A DNA stretch of 64,000 nucleotides from Cohnella lupini (GCF_003386205.1 NZ_QRDY01000021.1:1-64000); one strand, 5' to 3'. Positions 7,939 through 17,931 are shown, numbered from the stretch's first letter. The notes: a model not told the origin generated them from the letters alone. A program made the numbers and translations.

Positions 7939-9142
7939 GTTGAGAGAGGCGGTTAGATCGCGATTATCCTGGGATAGCTCGGTATCGGACGATGAACTGC
8001 GCGAATTGATCGAGAACGAGCTGTTTCGGCGAGAGAGGACGCGTCGAATGACGGCGGGCGAGAGGAAATCGGCCGTTACTAGATTGTTCCATTCCTTTCG
8101 CGGTTTAGATGCGTTACAACCATTGCTGGAGGATCACGAAATTACGGAAATTATGATCAATGCCCATGACGAGATTTATATAGAGAGACGAGGCGAACTT
8201 CAATCCGTCAATCTCGGCTTCGAGAGTTCCGAGAGATTAGAGGATCTGATCCAGAGCATCGTAGGCAGAGTTAATCGTATCGTGAACGAGGCATCGCCGA
8301 TAGTAGATGCAAGGTTACCTGACGGTTCCAGGGTAAACGTTGTTTTGCCGCCGATCGCGCTAAAAGGACCGACGGTAACCATTCGAAGGTTTCCGAAGCA
8401 CCCGCTTGGAATGGAGGATCTCATAGAAAGAGAAGCTCTCTCGCGGGAAGCGGCCGAATTCTTAAGGCAGATGGTTGTCGCTAAGTATAATTTATTCATT
8501 AGCGGCGGGACCGGCTCGGGGAAGACGACCTTCCTTAATGCGCTTTCCCAATGGATTCCCCAGGATGAGAGGGTCATCACGATAGAAGATGCCGCGGAGC
8601 TGCAAATACGAGGCGTGACCAACTTAGTGTCGTTGGAGACTCGAAATTCGAATAGCGAAGGCAAGGGCCAAATCGGCATCCGCGAGTTGATCCGAACTTC
8701 CTTGCGTATGCGCCCCAATCGCATTATCGTCGGGGAGGTTAGAGGGGCGGAAGCGCTTGATATGTTGCAAGCCATGAATTCCGGACATGAAGGAAGCTTG
8801 TCGACCGGTCATTCGAACGGCGCCAAGGATATGGTCTCCCGCTTGGAAACGATGGTGCTGAGCGGGGCGGAACTGCCGGTAACCGTGGTCAGGCAACAAA
8901 TCGCATCGGCAATCGATATTTTCGTACATTTGAGCCGTTTTCGGGACTCTTCGAGACGCGTGTCGGAAATATGCGAGGTGTCGGGAATTCGCAATGGCGA
9001 GGTAGAGGTAAACACGCTTTTCCGCTTCGTAGAGAGAGGAGAAGAAAAAGGAAGAATCGCGGGAGAGCTTAGGCGGGAGGGCTTTCTTCACGATAGGAGA
9101 AAGCTCCAACATGCCGGGCTTGCTGGGGAGGAGGGCGGATGA
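7901..9142 (+). CDS. tadA: Tad pilus secretion ATPase TadA/CpaF
   Basis: 413 residues from the ATG at 7901, which is properly spaced from GGGAGG; the ATG at 7895 sits directly on the ribosome site. A helical N-terminal region is followed by the type II/IV secretion ATPase domain with Walker A SGGTGSGKTT (residues 201-210), an Asp box around VITIEDAAELQI, Walker B RPNRIIVGEVRG and the His box TGHSNG. It powers pilin extrusion through TadB/TadC. It overlaps tadZ by 38 bases and tadB by four. Confidence 0.95.
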   Translation: MELSGLTLEELAELREAVRSRLSWDSSVSDDELRELIENELFRRERTRRMTAGERKSAVTRLFHSFRGLDALQPLLEDHEITEIMINAHDEIYIERRGELQSVNLGFESSERLEDLIQSIVGRVNRIVNEASPIVDARLPDGSRVNVVLPPIALKGPTVTIRRFPKHPLGMEDLIEREALSREAAEFLRQMVVAKYNLFISGGTGSGKTTFLNALSQWIPQDERVITIEDAAELQIRGVTNLVSLETRNSNSEGKGQIGIRELIRTSLRMRPNRIIVGEVRGAEALDMLQAMNSGHEGSLSTGHSNGAKDMVSRLETMVLSGAELPVTVVRQQIASAIDIFVHLSRFRDSSRRVSEICEVSGIRNGEVEVNTLFRFVERGEEKGRIAGELRREGFLHDRRKLQHAGLAGEEGG

Positions 9143-9879
9143 CGGATTATCGGTTTTACCAGTTGAGCGCGCTCGAGAAGTTATGGGCAAGCTGCCTCGG
9201 TTGCGTGCTTTGCTTCGTGGCAATTTGGTTGATGTATCGGCATTCGGTTATTGCTCTAGCGTTGGCGCCTATAGGAATGTTCTACCCTCGCTACTATGCT
9301 AAGGCTCTTTGCAGGAAACGGAGGGACAAGCTGAGATTGCAATTCAAAGATGCGCTACAAGCTCTATCCTCTCTCTTATCCGCGGGCAGATCCGTCGAGA
9401 ATGCCATAATGGCGCTTGAGAGCGATCTTGTCCTCTTGATCGGAGATTCCGAATCCGATCTATTGGTCGAGCTTAGGGCGATCGCGAACAGATTAAACAA
9501 CGGAGAACCGTTGGAATTGGCTTTGGCGGATTTCGCAAAACGGTCCGATCTAGAAGAGGCTAGAAATTTCGCCGACGTGATCTCTATATGCAAGAGGGCG
9601 GGAGGGGATTTAGTAGAAGTCGTACGAAGAACTTCCCAATTGATTAGCGAGAAGCTGGAGGTCGAACTGGAAGTTACGGTTTTAATCGCCCAGAAGAAAT
9701 TCGAATCTCGAATCATGATGGGAATGCCCTTCGCCTTCGTAGGAGCCCTCGGATTCATGGCAGCGGATTACATGGAGCCATTGCATAAGGGAATGGGGAT
9801 CGTTCTGCTAACGGCATGTTTGATTTTGTTAATGGGTTGCAGTTGGTGGATGACCCGAATCATGGACATTAGATTATGA
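9139..9879 (+). CDS. tadB: Tad pilus inner-membrane platform protein TadB
   Basis: 246 residues with hydrophobic segments at about 18-55 and two near the C-terminus (about 195-240). Between them is the GspF-type domain (FKDALQALSSLLSAGRSVENAI). TadB and TadC form the membrane platform driven by TadA. ATGA overlaps on both sides place it in one translational chain. Confidence 0.9.
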   Translation: MTDYRFYQLSALEKLWASCLGCVLCFVAIWLMYRHSVIALALAPIGMFYPRYYAKALCRKRRDKLRLQFKDALQALSSLLSAGRSVENAIMALESDLVLLIGDSESDLLVELRAIANRLNNGEPLELALADFAKRSDLEEARNFADVISICKRAGGDLVEVVRRTSQLISEKLEVELEVTVLIAQKKFESRIMMGMPFAFVGALGFMAADYMEPLHKGMGIVLLTACLILLMGCSWWMTRIMDIRL

Positions 9880-10718
9880 TCGGCGGCATCATGATTCTAA
9901 TCGTAGCGGGAATGTCGGTTTTGTATGTTGTTCTGTTATTCCGGGCATGGAGGAAAGGCAAGCCTAAACGGATTCGACCTAATGTCGATCCTTTCGTCAT
10001 TCTATTGCATTACCGTCCGCTGTTGGCTCGATTGCAGCCGCTATTGCAACGACAAAGGATTTGCCTTGCGATATTAAACGGAGGCGCATGTCCTCTGGAA
10101 ACCTTAGTTGCTTGGGCCGCCGAATGCGTCGGACTTGCTTATTTCATGCTTCTGATCTCCTGTCTGCTTGGAGTAGCGTCGAATAATTCTGCTTTGTTCA
10201 TGTTGGGGATCCTCGTCTCGGGTTGTCTTCTTGTATTGCGATCGAAGGAACTGTCCGACAAGGTGTCCAAACGCCGTCAAGCCATCGTCATGGAAATGCC
10301 GGAATTGCTTAGCAGGCTGTTGCTAATGGTCAATGCGGGAGAGAACGTGATGAGAGCGTTAGCCCGTTCTATCGAACAAAAGCACGACAGCGCGAATCCC
10401 TTATACATGGAATTGAAGGCGGCTATCGAAGGGATGAAACGGGGGGAAAGCTTGGCAACGGCTTTGGAAGAGATGGGACGAAGGTGCGCGGTACCCGAGG
10501 TGAAATTGTTCGCCACGACGTTGCTTATCAACGCGCGAAGAGGCGGAGATGCCTTCGTGCCGGCGCTTCGGGAATTAACGAGGCAAATGTGGGACAAGCG
10601 CAAGGCGATTGCCCGGACGCTTGGCGAGCAAGCATCCTCCAGATTGGCTTTTCCGCTGGCGGTCGTGTTTTTACTAATAATGGTACTGGTCGGGGCGCCT
10701 ACAGTGCTTATGATGTAA
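9876..10718 (+). CDS. tadC: Tad pilus inner-membrane platform protein TadC
   Basis: 280 residues with membrane segments at about 1-22, 82-125 and 250-280, and a GspF-type domain (MEMPELLSRLLLMVNAGENVMRAL; about 140-230). It partners TadB in the pilus platform. The start overlaps the tadB stop. Confidence 0.9.
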   Translation: MIGGIMILIVAGMSVLYVVLLFRAWRKGKPKRIRPNVDPFVILLHYRPLLARLQPLLQRQRICLAILNGGACPLETLVAWAAECVGLAYFMLLISCLLGVASNNSALFMLGILVSGCLLVLRSKELSDKVSKRRQAIVMEMPELLSRLLLMVNAGENVMRALARSIEQKHDSANPLYMELKAAIEGMKRGESLATALEEMGRRCAVPEVKLFATTLLINARRGGDAFVPALRELTRQMWDKRKAIARTLGEQASSRLAFPLAVVFLLIMVLVGAPTVLMM

Positions 10719-10743
10719 CTCCATATACGAAGGCTGAGAAAGG

Positions 10744-10950
10744 ATGAGAGGCATGGTTCAATTATATCAAAGGGGAACAAAGGCTTTAGGATCGCTATGG
10801 AGAGACGAGAGAGGTATCGGAACCTTGGAGATTGTTCTCATCGCGGCAGTATTGATCATGGTGGCTATTTTCTTCAAGGATTGGATCTTGGAGTTTCTGG
10901 GAGAATTAATGGACTCGGTAGAAGGAAAAGCGGACGACATATTCGAATGA
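10744..10950 (+). CDS. flp: Flp1-family type IVb pilin
   Basis: 68 residues with a class IVb prepilin leader. The likely cleavage is after G24 (DERG/IGTLEIVLIAA), with the conserved glutamate at position +5 of the mature protein (E29), a following hydrophobic helix and a short acidic tail. It is the probable major pilin. The only candidate peptidase is encoded at 14909. It overlaps the next gene by four bases. Confidence 0.88.
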   Translation: MRGMVQLYQRGTKALGSLWRDERGIGTLEIVLIAAVLIMVAIFFKDWILEFLGELMDSVEGKADDIFE

Positions 10951-11627
10951 GCAAGTCCAAACGCGACTGGAAAGACTCGGACGGTTCGGTTTCATTAGAA
11001 GCATCCATGGTATTTCCATGGGTACTGATGATTACTTTCTTATTGGTGGTGTTTGCCTTGTTCATTTCTCAAAGAGCATTGCTCTATTATAGCTCTACGG
11101 TTATGGCGGAACGAACTGCGTTCAGTTGGTCTAATTCGACTAAAGATTCTCGTAGCGGCGCATATCCGCAGGGGCAATACGACGGATTGTATTGGCGATT
11201 GACCGACGACGCCTTAGTGCGTGGACTATTCGGCTTAGTAACGGATCAAGAGGCAGCCACAAGCGTCAGGATAGATTCGGAAATGGTCGAAGGTCAAGGC
11301 CGGAACGCGGAAAATAAGCTTCAAAGAATAGGTTATGAAACGGCATCCGTTCATCGGATGGGAACGGGCGAGATCGATTATCGTAACGCGGGCATCAACC
11401 GACAAATTGAAGTTCGCGTAACCGGCAATTGGATTGCCGAGCCGCTATCTTGGATTCGCGGCGACGGAGAGACCGAGACGGAAGTTACCGCGCTGATCGT
11501 CGAGCCTGCGGAGTTCATTCGCTCCTTCGATTTGGTCCGTTATTATGCCTCCCGGATTAAGGAAGCGGGTGCAGGAGGGGATGCGTATCGTGATAAAGCG
11601 GGAGGCGTCTTGCAGAAACGAGAATAA
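10947..11627 (+). CDS. TadE-like pseudopilin/pilus assembly protein
   Basis: 226 residues from the ATG that overlaps the pilin stop. A short basic N-terminus leads into GSVSLEASMVFPWVLMITF, the TadE pattern with the prepilin-type glutamate, then one transmembrane helix and a beta-rich extracytoplasmic domain. TadE/TadF pseudopilins are processed by the TadV peptidase and are needed for pilus assembly. It lies between the pilin and the TadG-like gene. Confidence 0.85.
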   Translation: MSKSKRDWKDSDGSVSLEASMVFPWVLMITFLLVVFALFISQRALLYYSSTVMAERTAFSWSNSTKDSRSGAYPQGQYDGLYWRLTDDALVRGLFGLVTDQEAATSVRIDSEMVEGQGRNAENKLQRIGYETASVHRMGTGEIDYRNAGINRQIEVRVTGNWIAEPLSWIRGDGETETEVTALIVEPAEFIRSFDLVRYYASRIKEAGAGGDAYRDKAGGVLQKRE

Positions 11628-11668
11628 ATTTTTCTTGTTTTGCAAGCAAGGATGGGGAGGCGGCCGAA

Positions 11669-13972
11669 TTGAATGAGCGTGTAGAGTCCGAGGATACTCA
11701 TTCGCGAAACCGGGAATGCAAAAGGCGGAGGGACGAAGGCTCGGTAACGATTTATTTTATTACGGCTACCGCGGCTTTCGTGCTATTGACGGCGCTGTTA
11801 ATCGACTTTGCCCGGATAGCGGCATTCCGTAAGCAGGCCGAGATTTCCGTGAAATCGGGGGTGCGGTCGGCCTTATCTTCTTTCGACCCCATCGTTTACG
11901 AGAAATACGGCTTGTTTATTAGAGGCGGAGATTCAGCAAACGAGCTCTTCCTTGAGACGCTGCAAGGTAACGTGCCGGAGACGGGCAGCAGCGGAGCGCT
12001 TAAGTTTTTGGATACCCGTTGGGAAGAAACGGGTGTGACGGAAAGCAGACCGCTAGCGAGTCACGACGTATTCAACCGGCAAGTTCTGGAGGAAATGAAG
12101 TACAAGGCACCTATCGATTTGACTTTGGAGATGGCGGAGCGTTTCGGAGGCCTTTCCAGCGCCATGGAAGAAGCGGCATCGACGGTGGATCTGCTCGAAA
12201 AAATGCGGAAGGCTTACGAGAAGAGAGAAGCGGCACTCGACGGTGCGTTGGCTATTCAAACCGATGTAGGAGAAGCGATACAACAGTTATTGGCCGCCGA
12301 AGTTAACGATCCTCCTATCGACGTAAATACCGGCGCGACCGCCGGCAGCGTTAATACGATCGTCGATATCGCAGTCGGCTATGAGGATTACGTGAGTAAA
12401 CGGCAGGAGGATGAAGCAAGGAGAGCGGCGCAAAGAGCGGCGGAAGAGCAAAAGGATCTAGAGACGGAAACGGAGGAAACGAAAGAATCCGACGATAAGG
12501 AAGCGGTTGAGGACGTCGTATTGGAAGGCCCTAAGTATGAAGCGATTGTCATTTCTTACGAAACGGGGACTAACGCACTCGCAATGACGCTGAATAATAG
12601 AGCTTTATCTATTATATCGAGATCAAACGAAGCGGGAGAGGACGCAATCGCGAAATGGCTCATCGCGAAAGAAGCGAACGAGGAAATGCGAGCGTTAGCG
12701 GAACAAGCGAAGGTTATGCCGACCGCTTCCTCCACGGAGCAAGCGGATGGGGAAATCGCCGACGAAACCCAGTCATTGGAAGAGATTCGCAAGACGGCGG
12801 ACGAGTTGGTGCTCGAGGCGTCCTTTTTCGAAGATTACGCCGCCGAAATCGGGGAGCAACGAACTCTAGGCCAATTATTAGGCAACGAAGCATCGGCATT
12901 CTCCTCGCTTGCCGTATCGGTTCCGGGCTCGACGGGCAAAGGTGCGTATTTACGGGATGGAGCTTCCCGATTACAGAACGGTTACTCGAACTACAATCGG
13001 TTGTATGGAGCAAACGGAACGGTGGGCACGAATCGGCTGAAGGTTCTGCAAGCCCATCGCTCGAAAGACAATGAAATTAAGCAGGAGGAGCAGAAAGCTC
13101 GTTCGGCATGGTCGGGAGCGACGAACTTCTTGGCCTCCTTATCGGGAGCGACCGGCTCGGAAGAGGACAAGATTAGCTTCGAGCAAGCGAATGAACTCTA
13201 TCGAATCAACAAGGATTGGAATCATTCAGAGGAAGAGCAAGCACGAGTGGAAGCGAGTAGTGATCCATCCGCAGGTAGAGATCAGGCAATGTCGGAAACA
13301 AGCGGTCTATTAAAGCTGTTAGAAGGCTCTGCTCTCGGAATCAGAGATCAGCTGTATTTCTCGGAATATACGATTTCACGATTATCCCGCTACGATCCGG
13401 TTTGGATAAAGGGAATGTTGAAAGGGGAGGATGCCCCTTTGGATATCCATCTACAGGAAACGGAGTATATTCTGTACGGGATCAACAACCCGGCAGGGAA
13501 CATCGCGGCAGCCTATAGCGAGATTTTCGCTTTTCGATTGGCGATCCGAACGATGGAAGGATTGATCGAATGCCGTTCAATGGGTCATCCGCTCCTCGTG
13601 CTTGCCGCTGCCCTTGTTTACGGAATCGGTAAAGCATTGATGGATTTACGTCAATTAGTAGAGAACGGCAATGTTCAGCTTTCCAAAACGATCAAAGTAG
13701 ATACCGTTTATTCGGATTATTTGAGGCTATTCTTGCTTGCGCACGGCGGATCGTCCAATCAAGTAGCTAGAATGATAGCAATCATGGAGCATGCAACCGG
13801 GCTGGATTTTCGCGGTGCGTACACCTATGCGAGCGCGGAAGGCAGCGCATCTGTCCGGTTATGGTTTTTTCCCGGTTTGTTAAAGATGCTGGGGAAGTTT
13901 GGCGACCTGGGCGGAACGGTAAAGGGGAACCGATATGAATCGACATATACGGCCGATAGCTCCTATCAATAA
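11669..13972 (+). CDS. Large TadG-like pilus-associated protein
   Basis: 767 residues from a TTG start with GGGGAGG about ten bases upstream. One N-terminal transmembrane helix follows EGSVTIYFITATAAFVLLTA, the TadG-type Flp/Fap domain. A long alpha-helical extracytoplasmic region follows, including a charged Glu/Lys segment at about 240-285 that is probably a coiled coil. It may be a tip or wall-spanning adhesin/scaffold component. There is no von Willebrand motif that I can recognise. The 3' end overlaps the next gene by 38 bases. Confidence 0.75.
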   Translation: MNERVESEDTHSRNRECKRRRDEGSVTIYFITATAAFVLLTALLIDFARIAAFRKQAEISVKSGVRSALSSFDPIVYEKYGLFIRGGDSANELFLETLQGNVPETGSSGALKFLDTRWEETGVTESRPLASHDVFNRQVLEEMKYKAPIDLTLEMAERFGGLSSAMEEAASTVDLLEKMRKAYEKREAALDGALAIQTDVGEAIQQLLAAEVNDPPIDVNTGATAGSVNTIVDIAVGYEDYVSKRQEDEARRAAQRAAEEQKDLETETEETKESDDKEAVEDVVLEGPKYEAIVISYETGTNALAMTLNNRALSIISRSNEAGEDAIAKWLIAKEANEEMRALAEQAKVMPTASSTEQADGEIADETQSLEEIRKTADELVLEASFFEDYAAEIGEQRTLGQLLGNEASAFSSLAVSVPGSTGKGAYLRDGASRLQNGYSNYNRLYGANGTVGTNRLKVLQAHRSKDNEIKQEEQKARSAWSGATNFLASLSGATGSEEDKISFEQANELYRINKDWNHSEEEQARVEASSDPSAGRDQAMSETSGLLKLLEGSALGIRDQLYFSEYTISRLSRYDPVWIKGMLKGEDAPLDIHLQETEYILYGINNPAGNIAAAYSEIFAFRLAIRTMEGLIECRSMGHPLLVLAAALVYGIGKALMDLRQLVENGNVQLSKTIKVDTVYSDYLRLFLLAHGGSSNQVARMIAIMEHATGLDFRGAYTYASAEGSASVRLWFFPGLLKMLGKFGDLGGTVKGNRYESTYTADSSYQ

Positions 13973-14912
13973 GGATATGTCCTCGATGCGAGCGGCGAGC
14001 GGAGGAGTGACTTTGGAAACCGCGCTCGTCATGCCGGTGTTCCTGATGTTCGTTTTGTTCCTGATCTTCATGGTTCAGACGGCCGTTATTTCCATGGCCG
14101 TGCATGGGGCGTTATCGCAAACGGCAAGGCAGGCAGCATCGGCATGGTACCCGATATCGCTAGGCTTGGAACAAGCGCGCGAGTCTCAGCTCAACCAACA
14201 AATCGAACAATGGAACGACAAGTGGCTCAAAGTCGGAGAAACCGTAAGCAAATACGGTAAATGGCTCCCGTCGCCCATGAAGGAATGGGCGGAGGAAGCC
14301 GCGAGCGGGACGTTTTCCTTGGAGCAGCAAGCAGCTAAGGTAGCATTTAACCGTCTGGTACAGCCTTTTATGGATGAACGGGTATTGGATACTTCTCGAT
14401 TCAAGGTGATTTCCGTGGAATTGCCGGACGAGGGAACAAGCGGCAATACGTACTTAACCCTTCAAGCGGAATATGCTCTACCCGTGAAAGTTCCCATCAT
14501 AGGCAGGAGATTGATCATTCGAGAGTCCGCGAGGGAGAGAGTATGGGTAGGCGGGCTCCCTTCAACTTCTCGGCATGCGAAAGAGGGGCAACAATCATTT
14601 AACGTTTCATTCGTTTCTTTAGATCCGAATCCGGTTAAACCCGGCCGCAAAGCTACTCTCGTTATCCGCACTGCTCCGGGTACGAAAGTAGATCTTTCCA
14701 TCCTATACAAAAGCGGCCTAAGCCAAGCCAAGCATCTGGGAAGCGCGACGGCAGACGAATCCGGGCTGATTTCTTGGACATGGCATGTTTCCGGTAGGAC
14801 AACGCCGGGGCAATGGAGCTTGCAGGTTTCCAACGCGGAGGGGGGAACGTGGCAAAAAACATTCGAAGTAGCCGGTAAGAGCATATTGGATTCCGGGGAG
14901 GATCGAAGGTGA
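13935..14912 (+). CDS. TadE-like protein with C-terminal immunoglobulin-like domain
   Basis: 325 residues. The N-terminal basic region and GGVTLETALVMPVFLMFVLF carry the TadE/pseudopilin signature with one transmembrane helix (about 27-50). A middle domain follows, then a C-terminal segment (about 225-312; VSLDPNPVKPGRKATLVIRT ... SWTWHVSGRTTPGQWSLQV) that reads as an immunoglobulin-like beta-sandwich. The added domain could place a binding module at the pilus. The start has an AAGGGGA site and lies inside the preceding gene. Confidence 0.82.
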   Translation: MNRHIRPIAPINKDMSSMRAASGGVTLETALVMPVFLMFVLFLIFMVQTAVISMAVHGALSQTARQAASAWYPISLGLEQARESQLNQQIEQWNDKWLKVGETVSKYGKWLPSPMKEWAEEAASGTFSLEQQAAKVAFNRLVQPFMDERVLDTSRFKVISVELPDEGTSGNTYLTLQAEYALPVKVPIIGRRLIIRESARERVWVGGLPSTSRHAKEGQQSFNVSFVSLDPNPVKPGRKATLVIRTAPGTKVDLSILYKSGLSQAKHLGSATADESGLISWTWHVSGRTTPGQWSLQVSNAEGGTWQKTFEVAGKSILDSGEDRR

Positions 14913-15394
14913 ATATTTGGACTTTAATCAGCATGAGCATACTTCTGGTCATTGCTTGTTGGACGGATATCAAACGCATGCGAATCCCTAATCGCTTAAC
15001 AGTTCTATTCGCAATTGGGGGGATCGTGTATCAAGTACTAGCCGCTGGAATGCATGGGCTTGGATGGGGAGGATTGGGGTTGCTATCCGGATTCGTTCCC
15101 TTGTACATCATGAACCGATTCGGAGGGATCGGGGGCGGAGACGTGAAATGGTTCGGAGCATTCGGGATGTGGATGGGTCCTTATTTGACTTTGAGTTTGC
15201 TGGCGATCTCTATTGTATTCGCAGGCGGAATCGCATCCGCGATATTCATGATGAGACTTCCCGGTTTGCGGAAAATCGGGAAGAGAATGAAATGGCCGTG
15301 GGGGGAACATCCGCTGTCGGGCGGTCGGGGAGTGCAATTCCCTTTCATGATCGCGGTCGCTCCCGGCTTTATTACTCTACTAGGGAAAGGATAG
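14909..15394 (+). CDS. tadV: Type IV prepilin peptidase TadV/CpaA (A24 family)
   Basis: 161 residues, mostly membrane. The two catalytic aspartates of A24 peptidases are present: D20 in CWTDIKRMRIPN and D78 in GGIGGGDVKWFG. The N-terminal methylase domain is absent, as in TadV/CpaA. It processes the Flp pilin and TadE-type pseudopilins. The GTG start overlaps the previous stop. Confidence 0.92.
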   Translation: MNIWTLISMSILLVIACWTDIKRMRIPNRLTVLFAIGGIVYQVLAAGMHGLGWGGLGLLSGFVPLYIMNRFGGIGGGDVKWFGAFGMWMGPYLTLSLLAISIVFAGGIASAIFMMRLPGLRKIGKRMKWPWGEHPLSGGRGVQFPFMIAVAPGFITLLGKG

Positions 15395-15401
15395 GGAGAA
15401 G

Positions 15402-16970
15402 ATGGAACAATTGTCGAGTCGTTTCGAGCAGAAGCGAGGCCACTTCATGATCTTGGAGCGGACTCCTCCCCTTACGCGCAACGAATTAAACGATACGCAA
15501 ATTCAGATGCTCAAGCAATGCGAAGTACCGGGATTATTGCGATTGGAAACCGAGGAAAGCGACGGATGCATATCGCTGCGCTATTCGCTATCGGGTACAC
15601 GAATGCTATCGGAAGCCATGCGAACGACGCAGTGGTCGATGGCGGAAATGATTGGAGCGCTCTGCAAGGTTGCAGACGTGCTAGAGGAGTGCAGGCTCTA
15701 TTTGCTAGATTCCGATAGAATCAGGCTGCAAGACGAATTCATTTTCGTAGGCGAGGACTGGCATGATTTGAAGTTTACCTACCTGCCCATCGATATGCCG
15801 ACTCTACGTCGAGCGGATGATTTGGAGAGACTTGTCATGAGATGGATGATGAAAATAAAGGACCCTGACGGACAGGTTTTGCAAAATATATTGAGGCTGG
15901 TCGCGACAGAGAACTTCATGCCGATTATTTTGAGCAGGTATGCCAAGCATTATTTATCTGGCCAACTTTCCGATGCTCCCCTTGCATCTTATCGGAATAC
16001 TCCGCCTTCCTTATCGGAGCTCGCGGCTACGGAGTCGACGCGGCAATCCTCGAAAGCCGCTCGCTCATCATGGGATCTGCTTCAGCCGGCTTCCGGCGAT
16101 CTTCATTCCATATCAGAGCTTTTGGGGGATGCGCAGGAGCACTTAGCCGGAACCATGCATAGCCCACCGGAACGTCTAGTTGCGGAATCGAATGTAGATC
16201 GCATTCCCATGGATATGGGAAGGTGGCGTATCGTAGTCGCGTGCGTCGCTCTATTCTTAGTGGCTATCCCATGGAGATTCGTCTATTTGAACGAACCTAA
16301 CGAAAATAAGCTGCTGATTTGCCTTAGCTTGACTTTGATAACTGGCGCAGGATTTCTGATGTTATGGAAAGGCAAACCACGCTGGTGGGCGAAGAAACGG
16401 GAATTGACGGCTCGGTCCGAGGAAAAGAAAAGCGGTCATTTCTTGTCCGTTCTGGATGAAGAGCAATTTTATTCGGATGAGCAACTGGTAGCTCCAAGGT
16501 TTCCAGCTTTCCATTCGCTGGCAGCCTCGGATGGAAAAGGGGAAGAGATCGAACGTCACTATCGTGAAGCTCCCGATCATAGCTTATCGGTAAGGAAAGA
16601 GACGACTTGGCTATCTTCGAAGAACGATCAAACGCAATATCTCGACGCACGGCAATTGCCTATCATCGCCGACTATTGCTTAGTCTGGAAATCGAAGGAC
16701 GAGGGCTGCAGGATTCCCCTTCAAGGGAAATCGTTGGTCATAGGTAGATCGGCGGAAGCCGCGCAGCACGTGGATGAAACGATGGGTATCTCGCGTGCGC
16801 ATGTGGAACTGCTGCAAGAAGCCGCGCAATGGAAAGTCAAGGACCTAGGTTCGCGCAATGGCACCCGGCTAAACGACAGGCCCATGACTCCGTACGAATT
16901 ATACCCGCTGAATGCCGGGGATTGTTTGACTTTAGCTCACTCGCAGTACCGATTCCAGCAAGCGCAATAA
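15402..16970 (+). CDS. DUF6382/FHA-domain membrane protein of the Tad locus
   Basis: 522 residues. The N-terminal ~200 residues match the DUF6382 type found beside FHA domains in Paenibacillaceae. Two transmembrane helices lie near 270-310. The C-terminal ~95 residues form an FHA domain (LVIGRSAEAAQHV, ISRAHVELL, DLGSRNGTRLND), which binds phosphothreonine. Being last in the pilus operon suggests Ser/Thr-kinase control of pilus assembly; that is inference. It starts seven bases after tadV. Confidence 0.85.
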   Translation: MEQLSSRFEQKRGHFMILERTPPLTRNELNDTQIQMLKQCEVPGLLRLETEESDGCISLRYSLSGTRMLSEAMRTTQWSMAEMIGALCKVADVLEECRLYLLDSDRIRLQDEFIFVGEDWHDLKFTYLPIDMPTLRRADDLERLVMRWMMKIKDPDGQVLQNILRLVATENFMPIILSRYAKHYLSGQLSDAPLASYRNTPPSLSELAATESTRQSSKAARSSWDLLQPASGDLHSISELLGDAQEHLAGTMHSPPERLVAESNVDRIPMDMGRWRIVVACVALFLVAIPWRFVYLNEPNENKLLICLSLTLITGAGFLMLWKGKPRWWAKKRELTARSEEKKSGHFLSVLDEEQFYSDEQLVAPRFPAFHSLAASDGKGEEIERHYREAPDHSLSVRKETTWLSSKNDQTQYLDARQLPIIADYCLVWKSKDEGCRIPLQGKSLVIGRSAEAAQHVDETMGISRAHVELLQEAAQWKVKDLGSRNGTRLNDRPMTPYELYPLNAGDCLTLAHSQYRFQQAQ

Positions 16971-16987
16971 TCGGGATATGTAAAAAA

Positions 16988-17020
16988 GAAGCCTAGCGGG
17001 TTATATCCCGCAAGGCTTCT
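16988..17020. terminator. Bidirectional terminator between the Tad operon and the SDR gene
   Basis: Stem GAAGCCT-GCGGG / CCCGC-AGGCTTC with A-rich flank on the left and T-rich on the right. It overlaps the last codons of the convergent SDR gene. Confidence 0.82.
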
Positions 17021-17898
17021 TCCAATTTCGGAAAAGCGAAAACATATCCATGATCCAGCAATTTACGGGGCAACGCTTTCTGACCCGTAACGACTAACGT
17101 ACTCATTTCTCCTAATAGGGATTTAAGCATGAAAGCCGGAACGGGGAACCAGTGGGGCCGATTCGTTACCCGGCCCAATATTCGCCCGAACTCGTCGTTC
17201 GATACCGGATCGGGAGCAACCGCATTTACCGGCCCCGATATCGAAGGATTATCCAGGCAGAATAGGATCAAGGAAACCATGTCCTGAAGATGGATCCAAG
17301 GAAGTCCTTGCTTACCGTCTCCGATGCGTCCTCCGCCGAACAATCGGTAAGGCAGGCGGATGAGAGAGAACGCGCCGCCATTGCGGGCGCAGACAAGACC
17401 TATTCTGAGCTTAACCAGTCGTTGGGCGGGTATTTCATCCGCCGCTGCTTCCCATTTCACGACGGTCGTGCCGAGAAAGTCGGCGGGCATAACCGGCGAA
17501 GATTCATCGAACACCCGATCTCCGGAGTGACCGTACAGAGAAATTCCGGATGCGTTAACGACGACTCGGGGAGGAGAATCCATTCTCTTCAAATTGTCGG
17601 CAATGCGATTCGCTGCTTCTATCCTTGAAGATAGAATTCGTTCTTTGGCATTATCAGTCCATCTTTGGTTAATGGATTCCCCGGTCAAGTTGACGATGCC
17701 ATCAATGCCGTTCAAGCGTTCGGGATCGGCGCTCCATTCCGCCCAAGTCACATACTGAGGATGGGGAAGCGCGGTATCGAAATCAGGCTTAACGAACTTC
17801 TTCCTTGTTACGATCCACACTTCGTCTCCTCGGGACAACAATGCATGCGTCAGAGCTTTTCCGATGAATCCCGTGCCTCCGCACAACAATAGCCGCAT
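16993..17898 (-). CDS. TIGR01777-type NAD(P)-dependent epimerase (SDR39U1-like)
   Basis: 301 residues from the ATG preceded by AGGAGA; a GTG fifteen bases further upstream would overlap the ribosome site. The Rossmann motif GGTGFIGKAL is at the N-terminus. NLTGESINQRWTD and the C-terminal extension are typical of the TIGR01777/SulA-like epimerase family (B. subtilis YfhF type). The reaction is not established for this family. It is convergent with the Tad operon. Confidence 0.88.
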   Translation of the reverse strand: MRLLLCGGTGFIGKALTHALLSRGDEVWIVTRKKFVKPDFDTALPHPQYVTWAEWSADPERLNGIDGIVNLTGESINQRWTDNAKERILSSRIEAANRIADNLKRMDSPPRVVVNASGISLYGHSGDRVFDESSPVMPADFLGTTVVKWEAAADEIPAQRLVKLRIGLVCARNGGAFSLIRLPYRLFGGGRIGDGKQGLPWIHLQDMVSLILFCLDNPSISGPVNAVAPDPVSNDEFGRILGRVTNRPHWFPVPAFMLKSLLGEMSTLVVTGQKALPRKLLDHGYVFAFPKLEEALRDITR

Positions 17899-17931
17899 CG
17901 CGTCTCTCCTCACATCGATTTCAGATAATGA

